51,350 bases of DNA, taken from positions 1 through 51,350 of the forward strand of contig VBBD01000011.1 of NCBI GenBank assembly GCA_005882895.1, given 5' to 3'. This stretch comes from Candidatus Bathyarchaeota archaeon (GTDB lineage: Archaea > Thermoproteota > Bathyarchaeia > 40CM-2-53-6). Under the pieces are notes generated by a model, which worked only from the letters and a program-made list of their open reading frames with translations, did not search any database and had not been told where the DNA came from. The translations under genes and the position numbers were made by a program. This document shows, piece by piece, positions 9,685 through 18,484 of the stretch (within the stretch, counting starts at the first letter, position 1; each line of letters begins with the position of its first letter).

Positions 9685-10511
9685 ACAATCGTTTGCACGT
9701 GGAATTCTCTAACGTCACAAAAATTTACTCAGAACCGCCGCAAACCGTGACCGCACTGAATGACATATCTTTTCAAATCAATGAAGGAGAGTTCGTCTGC
9801 ATCGTCGGCCCGAGCGGTTGCGGGAAATCCACCCTTCTGAGAATGATCGCCGGGTTAGATCGGCCCTCCTCTGGAGAAATCCGTTTCAGAGGCGACCTCC
9901 TCACTGCTCCTCATCCGAAGATCAGTATGGTCTTCCAGACGTTCGCTCTTCTTCCTTGGAGAACAGTCCTGGAGAATGTCGCATTTGGGCTTGAGGTCCA
10001 GAACGTCTCGAAACACGAGAGGGAGAATACTGCCAGAGAACTTCTCGGAATGGTGGGGCTCAAGGACAGCGAAAATCTCTATCCGAAACAGCTCTCGGGT
10101 GGAATGAAACAACGGGTTGGTATAGCTAGGGCCCTTGCCATAGACCCTGAAGTTGTCTTGATGGACGAGGCCTTCAGCGCCATCGATGAGTTTACGGCAG
10201 AGGCGCTCCGGGAAGAGGTCGCAGAGATCCACGCTGAGACTCAGAAGACGTTTCTCCTCGTTACCCACAACCTTCCCGAGGCGATTGAACTTGCCGATAG
10301 GATATTGGTTCTCTCCGCTCGACCCGCCCGAGTGAAAAGCATAGTGCCTATTGAGTTGCTTCGGCCGAGAAGCCCGACCGCATCAGATTTCGTGAGCATC
10401 CACAAAGACATCTTTTCGTTGCTGCAGTCTGAGCTTGAGGCCAGCATAATGCGGCATCGGTTAGGCGAGATCAGGGAATTTCAGAAACTGCGGGACATGG
10501 AGGATCGTTAG
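9675..10511 (+). CDS. ABC transporter ATP-binding protein, SsuB/TauB type
   Basis: The 278-residue ATPase drives the permease encoded immediately upstream. All motifs are present: Walker A GPSGCGKST, Q-loop VFQTFALLPW, signature LSGGMKQR, Walker B VVLMDEAFSAID and the switch His in LVTHN. The family transports small oxyanions, sulfonates or similar nutrients, but this sequence does not fix the substrate. The gene begins at ATG 9675 inside the permease's last codons. It is followed after 1 nt by a two-TM protein that may be the third member of the unit. Confidence 0.9.
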   Translation: MEVNNRLHVEFSNVTKIYSEPPQTVTALNDISFQINEGEFVCIVGPSGCGKSTLLRMIAGLDRPSSGEIRFRGDLLTAPHPKISMVFQTFALLPWRTVLENVAFGLEVQNVSKHERENTARELLGMVGLKDSENLYPKQLSGGMKQRVGIARALAIDPEVVLMDEAFSAIDEFTAEALREEVAEIHAETQKTFLLVTHNLPEAIELADRILVLSARPARVKSIVPIELLRPRSPTASDFVSIHKDIFSLLQSELEASIMRHRLGEIREFQKLRDMEDR

Positions 10512-10512
10512 T

Positions 10513-11085
10513 ATGCAGTTCAAACTCGTAGCTTTCGGGATAGCTTTGCTGATAATCGGTCTCGTCACCTACGCGTCCATCCCCAGTGTCCACACAACTC
10601 CTGTTGTCAATGTACAGAACGTTTGGGTCCAACATGGGTTCCCTATTCAGGCACGTAGCCTCGTCGAGCAGCCTAGAAACATCACTATTTTTTCGGGTAT
10701 GAACAATGAACTGCGAGCTAATCTCACAATTTCGGAGTCCAGTGGAGCAGCCTCCTCTGTACACTTCGAGCTTTTGGGCATGAACAAGTCTCAATCATGT
10801 TCTCCATCGTCACGACCTCCTGCCGTTCTTATCGACCAACTTGTCTCCAACCAGTCGTTCAGTATTCCGTTGAATGCGACGGAGACTTACTGTTTCGTGT
10901 TCGACAACCAGAGTTCTCAAACATTGAAGAACATTGACATTTCAGTCCGCGCCTTCGGGACTACTGAGCAGGTATTGGTGACCAGAGATGGAAGCGCGAA
11001 CACAGCCGGTCTCGGGCTAGGAGCCCTTGGTCTCGCTGTCGCCATTTACGGATACTCCAGAAAGGGCATTATTCCTTGGGAGTGA
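10513..11085 (+). CDS. Two-TM protein with external domain, ABC-linked
   Basis: The product is not recognised. It is 190 residues long with an N-terminal hydrophobic helix (residues 5-25), an extracellular beta-rich region with several N-glycosylation sequons (NIT, NLT, NAT) and a C-terminal helix (about 160-182) ending in a short basic tail. The start lies 1 nt after the ABC ATPase stop, so it is probably in the same operon and may help substrate capture or complex assembly at the membrane; that is inference. Its last 69 nt overlap the convergent M6 protease gene. Confidence 0.7.
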   Translation: MQFKLVAFGIALLIIGLVTYASIPSVHTTPVVNVQNVWVQHGFPIQARSLVEQPRNITIFSGMNNELRANLTISESSGAASSVHFELLGMNKSQSCSPSSRPPAVLIDQLVSNQSFSIPLNATETYCFVFDNQSSQTLKNIDISVRAFGTTEQVLVTRDGSANTAGLGLGALGLAVAIYGYSRKGIIPWE

Positions 11086-12771
11086 GCCCTTGGGCTCGAA
11101 AGCATTCTGAGGTTGAGTAATACTCGGTTCCAGAGAGGAGGTCGTCGGACCCACATCGTTACTAACAACTTGATGTCGTCTTCGATGAATAGTCACGGCG
11201 AGTACAATGACTCCAAGGACGGTCGCTGCAGTAATTGCGGTAGCAAACGAGGGCTCAATGACAACTCGGTAGCTGGCGGTCAAAGTAGTATCCTTTACAA
11301 CTGAAACCCAACGCGGGTTTGCTGTGCTTCCGTCGTCCCACGCGGCAAAGCTGTTTGTCAGTCCAAGCTGAATTGTTGCAGATCCAATTGCCACTGGGAT
11401 CTGTGGCTGAATAGAGATCGAGTGCGGTCCATAACGGACTGCCAGCCTCAACTGGTCTGTAGAGTCTGAGGTCCCGTTGGCGCCGTCGACGGTGATTTCA
11501 ACGCCTTGAGAGGGAGCGTTTACTTGCAGGAGAAGGCGAGGAGCGCTTGTTCGGTCGACTAGAACGGAATATGACATTGTGCTGGTCGTAGTCACTATCA
11601 CTTTTACGAAGTTCGCTTGGTCCCAGAACGTGTTGTTGCTGACGCACGGAGAATTGCAGGGTCCGAACGCGGCATCACTGAGGTCTCCGCCTGGATGGGC
11701 GTCCATTAGACGAACACTACCATGGCCCGCGGGGATACTCTCATTTACTTTGTAAATCAGAATACCTGCTCCGGGATAATTCGATGGAAAAGGTAAGTAT
11801 TGGTCGTAAATGCCGATCTTCGCCCTCATCTCGACCAGGTAGTAGGTCAGAGAACCATCTTGGTTGGCCGCTATGGGAATCTTGACAGACTGGTTGCCGT
11901 TGGTCGGGGATTCTAGATTTTGCAGAGTGACATTGGCGCTTTGACCTGGTTGAACGATGGATACTCGTGAGCTTGGGACAAAGCCTAGTTCAATCTTCGA
12001 CCAGATCGAATGGTGAGATGGATATGTGCCAGGTTTAGGTTGGAGTGGGTTGCCATTGTTTGGGTTCCATTCTCCCAATGCCATTATTTCCCAGTAGCCC
12101 AAGAAGTTATTCGACGGGTCGATTTGACCGGTTAAGTCGTAAAGGTCAGGCAGTCCCAAGAGATGGCCCGCTTCGTGGCAGTAGACTCCTGTCGGGTCAG
12201 ATTCAGCCACCACCGACGTTGAAATTTTGTACGATATCAAGGGCGCGGGGTTGAAAACGTAGCCTGGAATCGTAAAGGAATGAATATCGGAGACTACATG
12301 AGTCATAGCTTCATCGTTGCCGGAATGAACTATGATTGCAAACTTGTAGTTCGCGAGGTCGATTCCCACATTGTATGCGGCCTGAAGAGAATCAGAAACC
12401 AGTTGGTCATCACTCGACACGGTATCTGCTCCATAATACGTCATAGCTTTCGGCAGAGTATACCAAGAAGAGCTGGCAGCTGGCGTCGTCCCCGTTTGAA
12501 ATGAGACGGTTCCGTAGGAGTCTTCGTTGTAATAATTGTTCAGATGTGAGAGCATCGTCAGAATCTGCCCAGGAGAAGAGGTGTTTGCTTTATCGGGAAA
12601 CTGGACCGTAATTACGATGGTTCGCTGAGGACCATTCACCGCTGCAAGGGGTAAATGATTTAGGGCAAGCCCCTTATTGGTCTCCTCGTAGTGAAGAACA
12701 TTCACCGCTCCTGCTGAGAAGGATAGGATAATCATTGCAAGAATCGCACTCGTTGTAAAGCGAAATACCAT
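11017..12771 (-). CDS. Secreted, membrane-anchored M6-type metalloprotease
   Basis: The 584-residue protein starts with a signal peptide (hydrophobic residues 7-22). The zinc motif is HEAGHLLGLPDLYD, with the aspartate-containing Met-turn-like segment GYWEIMALGEW, typical of the immune-inhibitor-A (M6) family. A beta-rich region follows. A hydrophobic helix near residues 510-530 with a basic RRRRH-like flank anchors the enzyme, leaving a short cytoplasmic tail. It probably degrades extracellular proteins or peptides. The peptidase identity is good; the physiological substrate is unknown. Its 3' end overlaps the convergent gene by 69 nt. Confidence 0.85.
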   Translation of the reverse strand: MVFRFTTSAILAMIILSFSAGAVNVLHYEETNKGLALNHLPLAAVNGPQRTIVITVQFPDKANTSSPGQILTMLSHLNNYYNEDSYGTVSFQTGTTPAASSSWYTLPKAMTYYGADTVSSDDQLVSDSLQAAYNVGIDLANYKFAIIVHSGNDEAMTHVVSDIHSFTIPGYVFNPAPLISYKISTSVVAESDPTGVYCHEAGHLLGLPDLYDLTGQIDPSNNFLGYWEIMALGEWNPNNGNPLQPKPGTYPSHHSIWSKIELGFVPSSRVSIVQPGQSANVTLQNLESPTNGNQSVKIPIAANQDGSLTYYLVEMRAKIGIYDQYLPFPSNYPGAGILIYKVNESIPAGHGSVRLMDAHPGGDLSDAAFGPCNSPCVSNNTFWDQANFVKVIVTTTSTMSYSVLVDRTSAPRLLLQVNAPSQGVEITVDGANGTSDSTDQLRLAVRYGPHSISIQPQIPVAIGSATIQLGLTNSFAAWDDGSTANPRWVSVVKDTTLTASYRVVIEPSFATAITAATVLGVIVLAVTIHRRRHQVVSNDVGPTTSSLEPSITQPQNAFEPKGSLPRNNALSGVSVNGDSETKGS

Positions 12772-12969
12772 CTCGGATCCTTCGAGAAGCTATTACTGAA
12801 CCGGGGCTGGTTTCTAGCGCCAAAAGCAGACTGTAACCAAGCGACTACTCTCCCAGTTTCAGAAGGATTGAAAAAACTGCTATGGGAGGGGCGAGGGACG
12901 GAAGAGTCCTTTCTTGCGACTAACGATGGAAATGATTGGCTCGGGTCGTCGAAGCGTGTTCTACGTAGT

Positions 12970-12978
12970 CTTAAATAC
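12970..12978 (+). promoter_or_regulatory. TATA box for the HMG-CoA synthase gene
   Basis: The sequence CTTAAATAC lies 55 nt upstream of the ATG at 13033. An archaeal TATA box places the transcription start about 25 nt downstream, near 13000, which leaves a short leader of about 30 nt. No strong Shine-Dalgarno sequence is seen before the ATG. Confidence 0.5.
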
Positions 12979-13032
12979 CGTGTTTGCTAAGAAAAGCTTC
13001 TTCACATATCGGATGTCTCCGAGAGTCTTCGC

Positions 13033-14616
13033 ATGAGTCACAGTAAAGTTGGAATCGTTGGCTACGGGGTTTACATCCCCCGAGAGCGAATTGAGACCGC
13101 GAAGATCGTCAGGGAGCGAGAAAAGAAGCGAGGGAAGGAACTCGAAAAGGTTCTGGAGAAAGTTAGGCATGGACTTCTTCTCCGTGAGAAAGCGGTTGCG
13201 GGGCACACCGAAGACACGATGACCATCGCCACGGAGGCGGCGGAGAACGCCATTCGCATGGCCGGGATTTCTCCTGGAGAGATAGGGAGCGTTACTGCCG
13301 GGTCGGAGTCTAAGCCTTACGCAGTCGGCACGATAGCACGACACGTCGCATCATTCATCGGTGTCGGCGAAAACGTATTCATTGCCGACCTCGAAGGGGC
13401 TTGCAATTCTGGAATGCAGGGAGTCAGCTTCATAGACGCTGAGATTCGTAGCGGACGAATAAGATACGGCCTTGCAATTGGGTCGGATGTTGCTCAGGCT
13501 GAACGCGGGGACCCCTTAGAATACTCAGCCGGAGCAGGTGCCGGGGCATTCGTCTTGGGGAAGAGCGATTTGATAGCTAGTATTGAGGACATTGCTCCGT
13601 ATTCTAGCCTCTTCATGGATTTTTGGAGACGCGAGGAATCCGCGGTTCCCAAGCACTTCGGCAGGACAACTGTTGAAGCTTACAAATCGCATATTATTGG
13701 TGCGATTGCCAACCTGTTTCGTAAGCACCCCGATCTTTCTTTATCCGATTTTGACTGGATAACGTTTCACCAGCCATCAGGCTACCTCCCCATGAAGACA
13801 TGCAATGCGCTCACTCAGGACGAGATTCCATACGTTGGCGATTCGTCGATAGCTGAACGGATGAGGCTCACCGAGCATGACATTGAGAAGAAGATCAAAC
13901 CGTGGCTTCGAGTTCTGGATACTGGAAACACCTATGCCGCCTCTACTATGATCTCTCTCGCATCACTCTTTGACAAGGCTAAGCCCGGCGACCAAGTTCT
14001 GGCAGTGTCCTACGGATCAGGAGCTTATTCAAACGCAACTTGGTTTGAAGTCCAGGACGGGATCGAGGAAAAGAGAGGAAGAACCCCTACTGTCATGGAT
14101 TACGTACAACGGAAGTCTGAGATCAGAATAGACACCTACCACGACTTGATCCGTGAACGGCTATCAAGAATCAAGAGAAGATTGGAGATTCCGCGAATGG
14201 TCGGCGAAATTGAACCCGTCAACGGGAGCTACTTCTCACTCTCTCTTTGCAAGGGGTGCAGCAGAATATACTATCCCGCGAGAGAGACCTGTCTAGCCTC
14301 CGACTGTTCAGGGCCGATGGAGAAGAAACGTTTTCCGAGATTTGCCAAGCTGAAGAACGTTTCAAAGCTTCCCTTCAAGAAGAGATGGACCTCAAACTTT
14401 GAGCTCCTTGAAAACAACAAGATGCTGTTCGTCGATGCGGATGTCTCCGATTTGAAACCGGGAGTCCGACTGGAGGGGGTTATCCGAAGGCTCGACTACG
14501 AGGGAAAGGACGGACTGATCCTCTATGGAATCGCTTACCGGCCGGTATTCAGAGAGGCAGTGGCGGTAGTTTCCAAGCCGAAGCCAATCGCCGTCGCGCC
14601 AACGCAGTATGCTTAA
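13033..14616 (+). CDS. HMG-CoA synthase fused to a DUF35-type zinc ribbon/OB domain
   Basis: Residues 1-370 are an archaeal hydroxymethylglutaryl-CoA synthase, which condenses acetoacetyl-CoA and acetyl-CoA for the mevalonate pathway to membrane lipids. Nucleophile Cys124 (EGACNSGMQ), His246 (FHQPSG) and Glu92 (GSESKPY) are in place. Residues 385-527 form a second unit: a zinc ribbon with Cys406, Cys409, Cys420 and Cys425, then an OB-like beta domain, the DUF35 arrangement. In methanogens DUF35 is a separate protein bridging thiolase and HMG-CoA synthase. Here it is on the same chain, giving 527 residues against the usual 350. No thiolase gene lies in the window. Confidence 0.88.
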   Translation: MSHSKVGIVGYGVYIPRERIETAKIVREREKKRGKELEKVLEKVRHGLLLREKAVAGHTEDTMTIATEAAENAIRMAGISPGEIGSVTAGSESKPYAVGTIARHVASFIGVGENVFIADLEGACNSGMQGVSFIDAEIRSGRIRYGLAIGSDVAQAERGDPLEYSAGAGAGAFVLGKSDLIASIEDIAPYSSLFMDFWRREESAVPKHFGRTTVEAYKSHIIGAIANLFRKHPDLSLSDFDWITFHQPSGYLPMKTCNALTQDEIPYVGDSSIAERMRLTEHDIEKKIKPWLRVLDTGNTYAASTMISLASLFDKAKPGDQVLAVSYGSGAYSNATWFEVQDGIEEKRGRTPTVMDYVQRKSEIRIDTYHDLIRERLSRIKRRLEIPRMVGEIEPVNGSYFSLSLCKGCSRIYYPARETCLASDCSGPMEKKRFPRFAKLKNVSKLPFKKRWTSNFELLENNKMLFVDADVSDLKPGVRLEGVIRRLDYEGKDGLILYGIAYRPVFREAVAVVSKPKPIAVAPTQYA

Positions 14617-14672
14617 GCTGATGGTAACTTTACCGGACTAGCTTAAACAAGTAGTTTCTCACGAGACTCGTT

Positions 14673-15831
14673 ATGAGTCTGGCTCTTACCGGGCAAGAGC
14701 TGAGCTTTCAAAAAGGGTAAAGGCGTTTACCGAAAAACACCTCAAACCATTGGCTGCCAATATAGAAGCCGAGGAATATTTCCCTAGGGACTTCCTTCGC
14801 GCGCTCGGCAGAAGCAGGTTTCTGGGGGCTCCCTTCTCGAGATCTGACGGCGGTCTCGGCCTAGGCTGGGTTTGCGAGACAATAGTGGCCGAGGAGGTTT
14901 CCGCCCTCAGCGGCGCCGCGGAAATGGTTAGACTTAGCTTCGGCTGCGCTGTACTCTGCGCCGCTCGCATATTTCGGAAATAGCGTCCAGAAAAAGGAGT
15001 TCCTCCGCCCAGTTCTTTTAGGTGAGAAAGTGGGTGCTCTAGCCCTGACGGAGCCTCAAGCAGGTTCTGACGCAGGCTCAATCAAGACCCGAGCAAGGCG
15101 GGAAGGCAGAGACTTCATTCTGAGCGGAGAGAAGCGGTTCATAACCAATGGAGGCGTTGCAGACTATCTCTTTCTTCTCGCTGTCACTGACCCCAGCAAA
15201 CCTGCTCGTTCCGCCATCAGCGGGTTCGTGATTCCAAGGAATTCAAAGGGCCTTGAGGTCGTGAAGGCCTACAGTCTTCTAGGCATGAGGGGCGCGAATG
15301 TTGCCCATCTGCGGTTTCGAGACGTCGATGTCCCAAGAGAAAATCTCGTAGGCGGTCTCAACCGTGGTTTCTCGATTATCCTGGACGAACTGGACAGGGA
15401 GCGTCCGGCTGTTGCCGCCGGGATGATGGGAATCGCTCGCTCATCCTTTGAGCAAGCGTCAGGTACTCATCTACCAGGCAGCAGTTGGACGTCCGATCAG
15501 ACACTTTGAAGGAGTGAGTTTCAAAATCGCTGATATGGCTGTTAAACTTGCGGCTTCTCGACTCCTCATTCTGGATGCGGCTCGGGCGCTTGATCGGGGA
15601 GAAACAGCCAGGAAGGAGGGGGCTGTCGCCAAACTATACTCGACTGAAGCCGCGTTTGAGGTTGCCCACGAGTCTTTGCAAGTCCATGGAGGTATCGGCT
15701 ATACGAAGGATCTTCCGGTAGAACGCTACTTCAGGGATGCGAGGTTCATGATGATCGGAGGAGGTACCAGCGAGATCATGAGATACATCATCCAAAGAGA
15801 GGTCTACAAGGAAATGGGCCGACCTTCATGA
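14673..15831 (+). pseudogene. Acyl-CoA dehydrogenase, disrupted by about four frameshifts
   Basis: The translated pieces together cover a whole acyl-CoA dehydrogenase, a flavoenzyme of fatty or branched acyl-CoA oxidation, but three frames are used. The ATG at 14673 opens MSLALTGQELSFQK. A missing A in the A5 run at 14710-14714 shifts to the frame giving RVKAFTEKHLKPL. An extra base near 14965 shifts to AYFGNSVQKKE and the ALTEPQAGSDAGS motif. Missing bases near 15460 and 15485 lead to GRPIRHFEGVSFKIADMA and the C-terminal YSTEAAFEVAHES and QVHGGIGYT motifs. Neighbours are intact, so decay is more likely than poor sequence, but sequencing error is not excluded. Confidence 0.85.
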
Positions 15832-15915
15832 TGTTACCGCTTGCTTTTGCGTGAAGTTACGCGATACTTTAGTCGATTTCAGGCCGTAGGGCCGATCGGC
15901 AAAGGCTCCACTTGT

Positions 15916-16107
15916 ATGTCCACCGTTGAGATAGAGAACTATCGCTGGAAGTGCGAGAACTTTCTAAAAGGGTATTGTCCGGGTAAGGACTGTGATGTCT
16001 GCGCGAAGATAACTAATCGGCTCCTCCTCAAGGGGCTGGTCAAGATCACTCACGCGGACGAGGTCTTGAAGCCAGTACAGGCTACTCCACCAACTAGTCA
16101 GCCCTAA
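15916..16107 (+). CDS. Small cysteine-rich protein
   Basis: The product is not recognised. From the ATG at 15916 it is 63 residues long, with four cysteines in the order C-x7-C-x4-C-x2-C between residues 14 and 31 (a CENFLKGYC then CDVC pattern). This could bind zinc or an iron-sulfur cluster. The C-terminal tail is Pro/Thr-rich. An in-frame upstream extension to 15841 is possible but adds sequence without Cys or obvious structure. It follows the acyl-CoA dehydrogenase remnant on the same strand. Confidence 0.55.
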   Translation: MSTVEIENYRWKCENFLKGYCPGKDCDVCAKITNRLLLKGLVKITHADEVLKPVQATPPTSQP

Positions 16108-16334
16108 CCATCGCTCGCAACGTTCCAACCGTCCCTAAATTAGCAGGGTATACTTTTCAATAAACAGATATCTCTTGCTTCAATCTGCGCGCTTTCATCT
16201 GAGGTAGGTTTATACCATCAGTTTCGCAATATAGCGTATGCGCGCTAAATCTTGTCCACTCCTCTGTCCACACCTCGCTCGCGCCGTGTTGAGGGTCCGC
16301 TGAATTGGTCGACATTCATTATTTCATCTTCATC

Positions 16335-16526
16335 ATGAACATTGACTCCGCTATCGCGTCGGCTGTTGCAGGGATCGTTGTTTTCGCTTTGACCTACGTT
16401 GGGCTCAAGCTAATCTACCGCATGTGGAGAAGGAGTCTCAAATGTCCACACTGTGGGGAGACCTACCGCGATCATCAGGTTTCTCCACCGGTGGAGAAGG
16501 CTCTGCCCAGCGCTTTATGGACGTAG
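16335..16526 (+). CDS. Small single-TM protein with CxxC knuckle
   Basis: The product is not recognised. From the ATG at 16335 the 63-residue chain has one membrane helix (about residues 8-30), a basic stop-transfer patch (YRMWRRSLK) and a lone zinc-knuckle half (CPHCGETY) just inside the membrane. A TTG start at 16305 would add ten residues. The upstream region 16108-16304 contains a possible TATA element (TTTATACC, 16209-16216) but no other gene. It is small and lacks a clear family, so it is a tentative call. Confidence 0.4.
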   Translation: MNIDSAIASAVAGIVVFALTYVGLKLIYRMWRRSLKCPHCGETYRDHQVSPPVEKALPSALWT

Positions 16527-16552
16527 TTCAAGATTTTGCTTTTTTGGATCTT

Positions 16553-17755
16553 CTAGATGGTCAATTCTTCCAGGCTACGGGGGTAATGAGTTATGAAGTC
16601 CATACCATGTTTAGTGACCTCTATCGTGTCTGAATGTCGGAAACCGGCAAAGCGAGGAACGTAGAGCCCTGGCTCGCACGAAAACACCATCCCAGTCTTC
16701 ATGATTGTCTTCTCTCCTGGGTCGAGCCATGGCGGTTCGTGGCCATCAATCCCAACGCCGTGGCCCACGTGGTGACGAAGATCGCCCGCCAAACCTGCAC
16801 CTTCAACTGTCTTCCTTGCCGCAGCATCAACCTGAAAACAGGGTGTACCCGCCTTGAATGATCCTAATGCAGCGTCCTGAGCTCTCAGCATAGCATCGAA
16901 GTATTTCTTCTCTCTCGGCCCGGCCCTTCCGACGATAACTGTTCGCTCCAGCTCGCTGGTGTACCCTCCAACCTCAACTGCGGCCTCCGTAACCAATACG
17001 TCCCCCCTCCGGATTTTGCGCTTTGAGAAGACGGCGTGTGGCACGGCCGACCCGGGTCCGACCTGTCCCCTGCAGCCGACAACTACCGGCGAAAGGCCCC
17101 ACTTTAGTTGGTGATATTTGGCCCCAAGCTTCTTCATCATTCTTGTCAAAGCTTCATAGCTAGCCCTCATTCCAATTAGTGCGTCATGTACTCCTGGTGC
17201 GATGTTTTCTACCAGAATGTCGTGAGCCTTCTCCGCCCAACGAGCGCTCTCTCTCAACAGGCGTATCTCCTGTTCAGATTTTACCCATCTCAGGCTGTCC
17301 ACCAGATCTTTCCCATCAACCATCCTGGATTGCTGGAGCAAGTCTCGCAATGAAGGACCTCGGTAGCCCCAGCCTCCGGCTGCTCCTTCAACAGAATCCG
17401 TCGCGATTTTCGATCCTGCTAGTCCTTTTTGTCTCAGTACCTTAACAAAATGTCGAATCGGGTGGGTTGTGCCTGGGTAATCAGGATAGCTGAAGAACTC
17501 CTCTATGAGGGTGGAATCCTGTTCCACGTGGTTCTCTTCCAGACGAGGGCCCATCATGAAGATAGTACCGTCTAGGGGGATGACTAGCGCTAGAGGTCTT
17601 TCCGTAGAGATGTGGCTAAATCCGGTAGCGTAGAGAATTCGGGTGGGATTCGTAAGATAGAGCGCCGCACACCTAGACCTCTTCAATTGATCCCGGATTC
17701 TTTTGATCCTAGACTTGTGCTCTAGCTGGCTGATAATCAAATCGCCTGAGACCAT
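16553..17755 (-). CDS. M24/creatinase-family hydrolase
   Basis: The 400-residue protein has the N-terminal creatinase domain and the C-terminal pita-bread domain of Xaa-Pro peptidases. Family metallopeptidases use Asp, Asp, His, Glu, Glu. Here the two Asp positions look like Glu (VTEAAVEVGGY and SELERT). The His (HHVGHGVG) and one Glu (FSCEPGLYVP) are kept, and the last Glu of the usual RxEDT is Ser (FRHSDT). This matches the metal-free creatinase-like branch better than a true prolidase, so amidinohydrolase-type chemistry should be considered. It starts at ATG 17755 and stands alone. Confidence 0.75.
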   Translation of the reverse strand: MVSGDLIISQLEHKSRIKRIRDQLKRSRCAALYLTNPTRILYATGFSHISTERPLALVIPLDGTIFMMGPRLEENHVEQDSTLIEEFFSYPDYPGTTHPIRHFVKVLRQKGLAGSKIATDSVEGAAGGWGYRGPSLRDLLQQSRMVDGKDLVDSLRWVKSEQEIRLLRESARWAEKAHDILVENIAPGVHDALIGMRASYEALTRMMKKLGAKYHQLKWGLSPVVVGCRGQVGPGSAVPHAVFSKRKIRRGDVLVTEAAVEVGGYTSELERTVIVGRAGPREKKYFDAMLRAQDAALGSFKAGTPCFQVDAAARKTVEGAGLAGDLRHHVGHGVGIDGHEPPWLDPGEKTIMKTGMVFSCEPGLYVPRFAGFRHSDTIEVTKHGMDFITHYPRSLEELTI

Positions 17756-17863
17756 GAGATTGGATTGCGATTATCAGTGATTAAGACTTGGGTCCGTGCC
17801 TGACGGTCTCACTCGCGCACCAAAACTATTCTTTACTCTGAAGGATTGAGGGGAGTCTCGCCT

Positions 17864-17893
17864 GAAAAAAAGGCGGGTGGGAGTAGTACTCCC
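17864..17893 (-). terminator. Hairpin plus T-tract after hsp20
   Basis: Just downstream of the hsp20 stop, the minus strand reads a GGGAG/CTCCC hairpin (17879-17893), then GCC and seven T (17865-17871). Archaeal RNA polymerase stops at T-runs. The hairpin plus T7 at the end of the regulator-hsp20 unit is a convincing terminator. Confidence 0.65.
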
Positions 17894-17896
17894 AGG

Positions 17897-18484
17897 TCAG
17901 TCGATGGCTATCTGCTTGGCCTTGGACCCCGACTTCCTCCTCGTTAGGAGTAGCTCCAGCACGCCGTTCTTGTAGGACGCTTTTGACGTATCAGGATCTA
18001 CTTCGACCGGAAGTTCTAGCTCCTTGTAGTAGCGCCGTTTGTCCGTGTCCACCTTCAGCGTCAGCTTTTGTCCGTCACATTCGAGGGATATGTCCGGCTT
18101 TTCGACACCTGGAAGTTCAGCCACGACCTTCACTGTGTCGGGATTGACGATAGTGTCAACTAGAGGCTCTCGATCTTCTTTCACGTCAAGCCGAGGCTTA
18201 ATCGCGCCTAAGGGTCCTCCTTTCAGGGAGGGTTTGACATTGCCGAATTCTCTGATCACTGGTTTCCCGTCGGGACCCATGCTGAACGAGTATCCGTAGA
18301 CGAATGGACCCATTTCTCTCACGGTGCCGCCGTCAGGAAGCTTTCGCTCTCGGATGAGATCCTTTGGAAGCTCCAGGTCTTTGAACATCTCCTCAAAGTC
18401 CTGCTCGAGCTCGTCAAAGAGGTTGGCTGTCGGGAATCGCCATCGACGCCGCAGCCAATTGGAAAAGAATTCATCTTCACTCAA
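17897..18484 (-). CDS. hsp20: Small heat-shock protein (Hsp20/alpha-crystallin family)
   Basis: The 195-residue chaperone holds unfolding proteins in large cytosolic oligomers. The alpha-crystallin domain occupies about residues 105-190. It contains the PGVEKPDISLECDG strand region and the consensus SYKNGVLELLLTR, ending with a short tail. The long N-terminal region is rich in Asp, Glu, Phe and Gly. The start TTG overlaps the stop of the upstream regulator (TTGA), so both come from one message. Operators at 19257-19303 are therefore expected to control it. Confidence 0.92.
   Translation of the reverse strand: MSEDEFFSNWLRRRWRFPTANLFDELEQDFEEMFKDLELPKDLIRERKLPDGGTVREMGPFVYGYSFSMGPDGKPVIREFGNVKPSLKGGPLGAIKPRLDVKEDREPLVDTIVNPDTVKVVAELPGVEKPDISLECDGQKLTLKVDTDKRRYYKELELPVEVDPDTSKASYKNGVLELLLTRRKSGSKAKQIAID

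Noticed and set aside
12961-13344. Minus-strand frame opposite the start of HMG-CoA synthase.
   Set aside because: Shadow of the real gene; composition and lack of motifs argue against it.
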